Of a stretch of 6,832 bases of DNA, positions 6,784 through 6,832 are shown piece by piece. The first letter of the stretch is position 1; the number at the start of each line of letters is the position of its first letter. The stretch lies in the NCBI GenBank assembly GCA_001311585.1, contig BBBN01000083.1, positions 1 to 6,832 of the forward strand. The letters run 5' to 3'. Below the pieces are notes generated by a model. It had not been told where the DNA came from. It searched no databases and saw only the letters and a list, made by a program, of their open reading frames with translations. A program made the position numbers and the translations under genes. The DNA comes from Thermus sp. JCM 17653. GTDB lineage: Bacteria > Deinococcota > Deinococci > Deinococcales > Thermaceae.

Positions 6784-6832
6784 CTCTTCAACAGTTTTCC
6801 CCTTGTAATACTCGGCGACAAGCCTCAGACCC

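Larger units (their letters stand above)
4091..6832. mobile_element. Left part of a tRNA-Ala-integrated element (prophage or integrative element), continuing past the right edge
   Basis: The stretch carries a tyrosine integrase, an excisionase-like protein and a LexA/CI-type repressor, a typical lysogeny or integration module, directly beside a tRNA 3' end. Composition drifts from host-like in int (40 of 60 G/C at 4681-4740) to about 45% G/C at 6541-6660. No structural, conjugation or replication genes are in the window, so prophage and integrative conjugative or mobilizable element cannot be told apart. The left boundary is taken just after the tRNA. Confidence 0.8.

Overview
The window looks like chromosomal DNA of a Thermus species. 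The host genes are very GC-rich (41 of 60 bases are G/C at 2041-2100). The reconstructed S2, EF-Ts (196 aa, the short Thermus form), UMP kinase, RRF, CdsA and Dxr proteins look Thermus-like, and the gene order rpsB-tsf-pyrH-frr-cdsA-dxr is a familiar bacterial one. The species cannot be named from the sequence alone.

Region 1 (1-3983, minus strand) is a translation/cell-envelope operon. It is read right to left from a promoter at 3955-3983: rpsB (S2), tsf (EF-Ts), pyrH (UMP kinase), frr (ribosome recycling factor), cdsA (CDP-diacylglycerol synthase) and the first 80 codons of dxr (MEP isoprenoid pathway). rpsB/tsf and cdsA/dxr overlap by ATGA. A perfect terminator-like hairpin lies between tsf and pyrH. 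rpsB, pyrH and cdsA each need one or two small indels corrected to give the full family protein. Because these are core genes, sequencing or assembly error is the likeliest cause.

Region 2 (3976-4090, plus strand) is a divergently transcribed tRNA-Ala(UGC) gene. Its -35 box overlaps the -35 box of the rpsB promoter.

Region 3 (about 4091 to the right edge) is the start of an integrated mobile element (prophage or integrative element) that probably used the 3' end of the tRNA gene as its attachment site. Next to the tRNA lie a 10-bp-stem hairpin, an 11-bp tandem repeat and a complete tyrosine integrase (minus strand). A 67-aa excisionase-like HTH protein is encoded divergently. The int and xis promoters overlap around one palindromic -10 sequence, and an 8-bp inverted repeat brackets the two starts. 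After the xis terminator comes about 400 bp with no convincing gene but with three TACAGGGT operator-like repeats. Then comes a minus-strand LexA/CI-type repressor, an XRE HTH followed by an S24 self-cleaving peptidase domain. It is split over frames by three indels, two of them in A7 runs. The HTH part is clearly less GC-rich (about 45% at 6541-6660), which suggests a mosaic element.

Inferred logic: the self-cleaving repressor keeps the element quiet, and the overlapping int/xis promoters set integration against excision. The right end of the element, its second attachment site and the genes under repressor control are outside the window.
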